This document shows positions 47,060 through 51,362 of a DNA stretch of 51,362 nt, in pieces. The notes below the pieces were generated by a model, which was given only the letters and a program-made list of their open reading frames with translations, was not told the DNA's origin and ran no database searches. Numbering within the stretch: position 1 is the first letter of the stretch; each line of letters starts with the position of its first letter. The stretch comes from Gammaproteobacteria bacterium 54_18_T64 (lineage in GTDB: Bacteria; Pseudomonadota; Gammaproteobacteria; Pseudomonadales; Porticoccaceae), in assembly GCA_002162825.1 (NCBI GenBank), contig MAAU01000024.1, forward strand, positions 1 through 51,362, in the 5' to 3' direction. A program made the translations under genes and the position numbers.

Positions 47060-47809
47060 ATGAGTAGAGGACACGCACTAGTCACCGGCGCCATTGGCGG
47101 CCTGGGTACAGCCATCGTTAAACGACTAATTGAAGCCGGTATACCCGTTATCGGCACCGATCGTCGAGTCACCGATATCGACCCGTGGATAAAAGCCGAA
47201 CTCAACGACGAACAGAAGGCCATGTTTACCGGCTATCCTCTCGATGTTGCCAAGGAAGAGCAGGTCGATGCCCTGGCGAAAAATCTCACGCAAGATGGCA
47301 TTCATATCGCCTATCTCATTAACAATGCCGGCATTCAGGGCAACGCCAAGCCCTGGGAGCTAGACTCGAAAACCTGGGACCGAGTCATGAAGGTCAATGC
47401 CAACGGCACCTTTTATCTAACTCGCGCCTTTAGCAAGACCATGGTCGATAAGGGCTTTGGCCGCGTGGTTAACTTTGCCTCGATGTACGCCTACCACCCC
47501 GGTGTCGGTCAGTCACCCTACGCTGCCGCCAAGGCCGCCGTCACCGGCTATACCCGCTCGGTGGCACTGGATCTCGCCAAACACGGGGTCACTGTGAATG
47601 CCATTGCACCGGGCATTATCTGGCATGACCGTTTAAAGGGAATACTGCCCCAGGAAGAGTTCGACAAGATGGAAGCTCGCGTGCCCGCCGAGCGCGTCGG
47701 CAAGCCCGAGGAAATTGCCGGTGTGGTGAATTTCTTCTGCTCGGAAGAATCCTCCTATGTCACCGGGCAAACCCTTCACGTCAATGGCGGCTTATACCTA
47801 CCCGGCTAA
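47060..47809 (+). CDS. Short-chain dehydrogenase/reductase
   Basis: This is a 249-aa classical SDR. It has TGAIGGLG at 9-16, NNAG at 88-91, Ser141, and Tyr154 and Lys158 in YAAAK. The C-terminus has VNGG, usual for FabG-like oxidoreductases. TDRR after beta-strand 2 carries Asp34 followed by Arg residues, so either cofactor is possible. It is closest in character to 3-oxoacyl or sugar/polyol dehydrogenases; the substrate is not predictable. GGAG lies about 8 bases before the ATG. It is a single-gene unit. Confidence 0.87.
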   Translation: MSRGHALVTGAIGGLGTAIVKRLIEAGIPVIGTDRRVTDIDPWIKAELNDEQKAMFTGYPLDVAKEEQVDALAKNLTQDGIHIAYLINNAGIQGNAKPWELDSKTWDRVMKVNANGTFYLTRAFSKTMVDKGFGRVVNFASMYAYHPGVGQSPYAAAKAAVTGYTRSVALDLAKHGVTVNAIAPGIIWHDRLKGILPQEEFDKMEARVPAERVGKPEEIAGVVNFFCSEESSYVTGQTLHVNGGLYLPG

Positions 47810-48046
47810 ATACCACTCAGTACATAGGTCGCTGCACCGAGCATGCCTCTCTTCACAATAACGAAGTGAGGGTGCTCCGCGGCTACCTTTGACCCTACCC
47901 CAAAACAATTAAAAAACATCTCTAAAAGCCTCCCTAACACATCCGCCATCCCCGCCAACACGGCTAGTAAACAACTTTCTTCCAGGCCACAGAATGTTGA
48001 ATATTTATAGGCTAGACTTAGTTAAATAAGGGATTCAGTCACAACT

Positions 48047-48079
48047 TTTATTGCCACCCGCTGCTAGGGTGGCAATAAA
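48047..48079 (+). promoter_or_regulatory. Long perfect hairpin in the glutamate dehydrogenase leader
   Basis: A perfect 13-bp stem (TTTATTGCCACCC / GGGTGGCAATAAA) with a 7-base loop lies 81 bp before the gdh ATG, in the 350-bp spacer 47810-48159. No T-run follows on either strand, so it is not a standard terminator. It could be a structured leader element or a DNA operator. Confidence 0.5.
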
Positions 48080-48107
48080 GTAAAAGTCGTCAAGCGCCTT
48101 GAATAAA

Positions 48108-48127
48108 AAAAGCCTAACGGGGCTTTT
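48108..48127 (+). terminator. Terminator-like hairpin close to the gdh start
   Basis: AAAAGCC-N6-GGCTTTT (7 bp) ends 32 bp before the gdh ATG. On the plus strand it is followed by AATAAT, a weak tail; on the minus strand it is followed by a run of T, but no minus-strand gene would need it. Together with the 48047-48079 stem it could form an attenuator. Confidence 0.4.
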
Positions 48128-48159
48128 AATAATGACTATAAATTGAAAGGGAATAAATC

Positions 48160-49587
48160 ATGGTAGATACAGCGGGTACGGAGTCCTTATCCTTTACTGA
48201 AAGCGTCAACCATATGGCGGATCGCGCTTTTCAGGTACTGAATATTGACCCCGGTATTGCGGCGGCAATAAAGGCCTGCACAGCTACTCTCGAAGTCAAC
48301 TTCCCAGTCAATATTAACGGTGAAATCGAGGTTTTTACCGGTTGGCGTTCCGTACACAGCAGCCACCGCCTACCCTCCAAGGGTGGTATTCGCTATGCCA
48401 CCATTGTCGATCAAGATGAAGTCGAAGCCCTGGCGGCACTGATGACCTATAAGTGCGCCATTGTCGACGTACCCTTTGGTGGCTCCAAGGGGGGCTTATT
48501 AATCGACCCCACGAAATACAGCCGTGACGATATGCAGAAAATTACCCGGCGCTTTGCCCGGGAATTGATTCGCAAGGGCTTCCTCAGCCCGGCGACCAAC
48601 GTACCCGCCCCCGATATGGGCACCGGCGAGCGAGAGATGGCCTGGATTGCCGATACCTACAAACACCTGCACCCGGAAGATGTCAATTACGCCGGCTGTG
48701 TTACCGGTAAACCCGTCGCCCACGGTGGTCTACGTGGTCGTACCGAAGCCACAGGCCGAGGGGTCGTCTATGTACTGCGTGAGTTTTTCCGCCACCCCGA
48801 CGCCGTTGCCGACGCAGGCTTCAAGAGTGGCTTAGGAGGTAAGCGCGTCGTTATACAGGGTCTGGGCAACGTCGGCTTTCATGCCGCCAAATTATTACAG
48901 GAAGAGGATGAGTGCCTGATTACCGGCATCATTGAAAAAGATGGCGCCCTGGTCAAAGAGAGCGGCCTGGATATTCAACACATCCGCGACTACATCATCG
49001 AACACAAAACCATCACCGGTTATCCCGACGCCAGTCACGTCGCCGATGGCAAAAGCCTACTGGCAATGGACTGCGATATTTTAATACCCGCGGCCATGGA
49101 GGGGCAGATAACTCCGGACAACGCCGAGGCCATCAAGGCCCCTTTAATTGTCGAGGCCGCCAACGGCCCCATTACCTTTGAGGCGGACGAAATACTGCGC
49201 CGAAGGGGCTTAACCATTTTACCCGACGCCTATGTCAACGCCGGCGGCGTGACGGTCTCGTACTTCGAATGGGTGCGCAACCTGGCCCACATTCGCTTTG
49301 GCCGCATGGAGAGACGCTACGATGAAATGCGTGGCAGCCATATGCTCAGCGCCCTGCAGAGTATGACTCAGCAACCCATACCCGAGTGGATACAAAAAGA
49401 ATTGGTACAGGGTGCCGATGAGCTCGACCTGGTACGCTCCGGTCTCGACGACACCATGCGCCTATCATTTCAACAGATTAAGGCCGTACTCGACAGCAAT
49501 GACAAGGTCAGTGATTACCGCACGGCATCTTATGTAGTCGCCATAGACAAAATATCCCGCTCTTACCTGGATATTGGCGTTTACTGA
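48160..49587 (+). CDS. gdhA: Glutamate dehydrogenase (Glu/Leu/Phe/Val dehydrogenase family)
   Basis: This 475-aa enzyme interconverts glutamate and 2-oxoglutarate plus ammonia. The N-terminal catalytic domain has SKGGIRY and MTYKCAIVDVPFGGSKGG, with the catalytic lysines. NVPAPDMGTGEREMAW is the substrate-side signature. The Rossmann domain opens with VVIQGLGNVGFHAAK at about 230. The long form with a C-terminal helical extension (DELDLVRSGLDDTM) is typical of marine and cyanobacterial NAD(P)-GDHs, so cofactor choice is open. Catabolic or assimilatory role is not settled. Confidence 0.93.
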   Translation: MVDTAGTESLSFTESVNHMADRAFQVLNIDPGIAAAIKACTATLEVNFPVNINGEIEVFTGWRSVHSSHRLPSKGGIRYATIVDQDEVEALAALMTYKCAIVDVPFGGSKGGLLIDPTKYSRDDMQKITRRFARELIRKGFLSPATNVPAPDMGTGEREMAWIADTYKHLHPEDVNYAGCVTGKPVAHGGLRGRTEATGRGVVYVLREFFRHPDAVADAGFKSGLGGKRVVIQGLGNVGFHAAKLLQEEDECLITGIIEKDGALVKESGLDIQHIRDYIIEHKTITGYPDASHVADGKSLLAMDCDILIPAAMEGQITPDNAEAIKAPLIVEAANGPITFEADEILRRRGLTILPDAYVNAGGVTVSYFEWVRNLAHIRFGRMERRYDEMRGSHMLSALQSMTQQPIPEWIQKELVQGADELDLVRSGLDDTMRLSFQQIKAVLDSNDKVSDYRTASYVVAIDKISRSYLDIGVY

Positions 49588-49697
49588 AAGCCCTATCCCT
49601 TGCCCCATGAGCATTCACTGAATTTCTATTTTTGGGGGCTTTAAAGGCCAGCTCATCCCGATTATGCTGATCACACACAAGAACCCAAGGGCTAGAC

Positions 49698-50747
49698 ATG
49701 ACTTCTGACGTACCGGTATCCGGTTTGCTATGCAGGCAGTTATTTGACCGGGACAGCTTTACCTACACCTACCTCTTAATCGACACGGCCACCAGTGAAG
49801 GCGCCTTAATAGATCCGGTGATGGAGCAATACGACCGAGATTTACAGTACATCGAAGAACTTGGCATCGAGCTCCTCTACGTTATCGAAACCCATGCCCA
49901 TGCCGATCACATTACCTCCGCCGGCATACTGCGACAAAACACCGGCGCGAAGATTGTGTTTAGCAAAGCCGCCGGTATTGATGCCATCGATATCGCCCTG
50001 GAGGATGGCGATGAATTGAAACTCGGCAACTACACCATTAAGGCCCTCGCCACCCCGGGTCATACCAGTGGCTGCATGAGCTACTACATCGATGGTAGGG
50101 TCTTTACCGGTGACACCCTACTGATACGCGGTTGCGGGCGAACCGACTTTCAACAGGGCGATGCTCAAATGCTCTATGACAATGTCAGCAATAAACTTTT
50201 TACCCTGCCCGATGACACCCTTGTCTACCCCGCCCACGACTACAAGGGCAGAACCTGTTCGAGTATCGGTGAAGAAAAGCGCTGGAACCCCCGCCTCGGT
50301 GGCGAACAAAGTGCCAGCGACTTTATCGAGACCATGAATAATCTCAACCTCGATATGCCGAAGAAAATTAACGAGGCCGTGCCCGCCAACGTCAGTGTCG
50401 GTGTTGATTACAATCCACGGCGCTATGTTTATGACGATTTTTCAATGAGTGATTTACACAGCTCATGGCGGCAACTCGGTGCTAACGAAGTGATCGTCGA
50501 CAACAGGCGTGCGGTAGAGTTTTCCGAGGGCCATGTGCCCGGCAGTATCAATATACCCTTAGGTAGTGAGAGTATTCATGTTGAGCAATTAAAGGCCTAC
50601 GACAAGGTCTATATGTACTGCCGCTCGGGACGGAGGGCACAAACCGCCCTCACTAACCTGTCATTAATCGGCCTTAACAATCTAGTCTGCGTCAGCCACA
50701 CCGGTATGCCCAACTGGATAGCCGCGGGTTATCCGATAGAACTTTAA
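49698..50747 (+). CDS. Persulfide dioxygenase-rhodanese fusion (ETHE1-like metallo-beta-lactamase fold)
   Basis: This is a 349-aa two-domain protein. The metallo-hydrolase domain (about 8-240) has THAHADH with His66, His68, Asp70 and His71, GHTSG with His122, and GDTLLIRGCGRTD with Asp139. GCGRTDFQQGD is the ETHE1-type signature for mononuclear-iron persulfide dioxygenases. The C-terminal rhodanese domain (about 255-345) has the active-site loop CRSGRR with Cys308. Such fusions couple glutathione persulfide oxidation to sulfur transfer and thiosulfate chemistry in sulfide detoxification. It is followed by the shared terminator. Confidence 0.88.
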   Translation: MTSDVPVSGLLCRQLFDRDSFTYTYLLIDTATSEGALIDPVMEQYDRDLQYIEELGIELLYVIETHAHADHITSAGILRQNTGAKIVFSKAAGIDAIDIALEDGDELKLGNYTIKALATPGHTSGCMSYYIDGRVFTGDTLLIRGCGRTDFQQGDAQMLYDNVSNKLFTLPDDTLVYPAHDYKGRTCSSIGEEKRWNPRLGGEQSASDFIETMNNLNLDMPKKINEAVPANVSVGVDYNPRRYVYDDFSMSDLHSSWRQLGANEVIVDNRRAVEFSEGHVPGSINIPLGSESIHVEQLKAYDKVYMYCRSGRRAQTALTNLSLIGLNNLVCVSHTGMPNWIAAGYPIEL

Positions 50748-50797
50748 TCAAAGCTTGCCTTCATGTTGAGGTGATGGCCAGCTTATGAGAAAGCATA

Positions 50798-50829
50798 AAA
50801 AAAGGGCACCTATTTAGGTGCCCTTTTTT
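50798..50829. terminator. Bidirectional rho-independent terminator
   Basis: A perfect 14-bp inverted repeat (AAAAAAGGGCACCT / AGGTGCCCTTTTTT) with a 4-base loop lies between the convergent dioxygenase and recA genes. Each arm supplies a T-run for one direction. Confidence 0.93.
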
Positions 50830-50880
50830 GTTTTACAAAACTTGCTTAACAGAGACTCCCGCAGAGCCTCTTAAAGAGGC

Positions 50881-51362
50881 TTAGCCCTCCACTTCACTGC
50901 CAGTATTGGCTTCAACTTCTTCCTTTTCGGCCTCTGGGTCACCCAGTAACTGCAGGCGAATATTGTCCTCAATTTCCTGGGCAATCGCGGGGTGTTCACT
51001 TAGATAGTTACAGGAATTGGCTTTACCCTGACCAATTTTATCGCCCTTATAGGAATCCCAGGCACCCGCCTTATCGACAAAGCCACACTTAACTCCAAGG
51101 TCGATAACTTCACCCATGCGATTGATACCAATGCCGTAGAGGATTTGGAATTCGGTCTGGCGAAAGGGCGGCGCCACTTTGTTCTTCACGACTTTGACCC
51201 GGGTTTCATTGCCAATAATCTCATCGCCGTCTTTCACCGCACCAATGCGGCGAATATCCAAACGCACAGAGGAGTAAAACTTCAGGGCGTTACCACCAGT
51301 CGTGGTCTCGGGGCTACCAAACATCACTCCAATTTTCATACGAATCTGGTTGATGAAAATCA
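50881..51362 (-). CDS. recA: RecA recombinase, C-terminal part
   Basis: This is the 3' portion of recA; the frame stays open to the window edge, where the upstream residues read IFINQIR. That leads into [21 protein letters not shown] (loop L2 region) and the C-terminal domain with [14 protein letters not shown] and [17 protein letters not shown]. It ends in an acidic tail ([17 protein letters not shown]), which in RecA modulates DNA binding. The N-terminal ATP-binding part and promoter lie outside the window. The Met at 51339 is internal, not a start. Confidence 0.97.
   Translation of the reverse strand, partial: IFINQIRMKIGVMFGSPETTTGGNALKFYSSVRLDIRRIGAVKDGDEIIGNETRVKVVKNKVAPPFRQTEFQILYGIGINRMGEVIDLGVKCGFVDKAGAWDSYKGDKIGQGKANSCNYLSEHPAIAQEIEDNIRLQLLGDPEAEKEEVEANTGSEVEG

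Overview
The window is ordinary chromosome from a gammaproteobacterium, most likely a marine Cellvibrionales/Spongiibacteraceae-like lineage. That placement is inferred from gene order (sdhCDAB-sucAB-lpd-sucCD divergent from a type II gltA, and a nasA-kinase pair as in Pseudomonas) and from protein style, not from a database search. No rRNA, tRNA, insertion sequence, prophage or CRISPR array was seen.

Region 1 (1-12 kb) is a TCA-cycle block. The start of sucD, then sucC, lpd, sucB, sucA, sdhB, sdhA, sdhD and sdhC all lie on the minus strand behind a good sigma70 promoter. Citrate synthase gltA is transcribed divergently and ends at a strong terminator. Region 2 (12-16.6 kb, minus strand) has a short-chain dehydrogenase, a PP2C-phosphatase/Ser-Thr-kinase fusion and a NasA-type nitrate transporter with a probable sigma54 promoter.

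Region 3 (16.9-45.5 kb) is the main find: a complete polysaccharide locus collinear, gene for gene, with the syp (symbiosis polysaccharide) locus of Vibrio fischeri. The order is sypA (STAS), sypB (OmpA-like lipoprotein), sypC (SLBB exporter), sypD (CpsD-like), sypE (HATPase-receiver-PP2C), sypF (hybrid kinase with HPt), sypG (sigma54 activator), sypH/I/J (glycosyltransferases), sypK (flippase), sypL (polymerase/ligase), sypM (acyltransferase), sypN, sypO (Wzz-like), sypP, sypQ and sypR (initiating sugar-phosphate transferase). Four genes are added to that backbone: a VanZ-family membrane protein, a stand-alone receiver, a sugar-nucleotide epimerase and a second-type GlmS. I find six -24/-12 (sigma54) promoter matches in the locus, before sypA, the epimerase gene (divergent), sypH, sypI, glmS-sypM and sypP. 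A dyad TTGCA-N8-TGCAA, exact or with 1-2 mismatches, lies upstream of them and is a candidate SypG enhancer. The implied logic is SypF (and perhaps the extra receiver) to SypG to sigma54 transcription, with a SypE/SypA partner switch as a second control layer.

Region 4 (45.6-51.4 kb) returns to housekeeping and metabolism: a YbaK-like deacylase, an 887-bp stretch without a convincing gene, an SDR, a glutamate dehydrogenase with a structured leader, a persulfide dioxygenase-rhodanese fusion, a bidirectional terminator, and the 3' part of recA, cut by the window edge.
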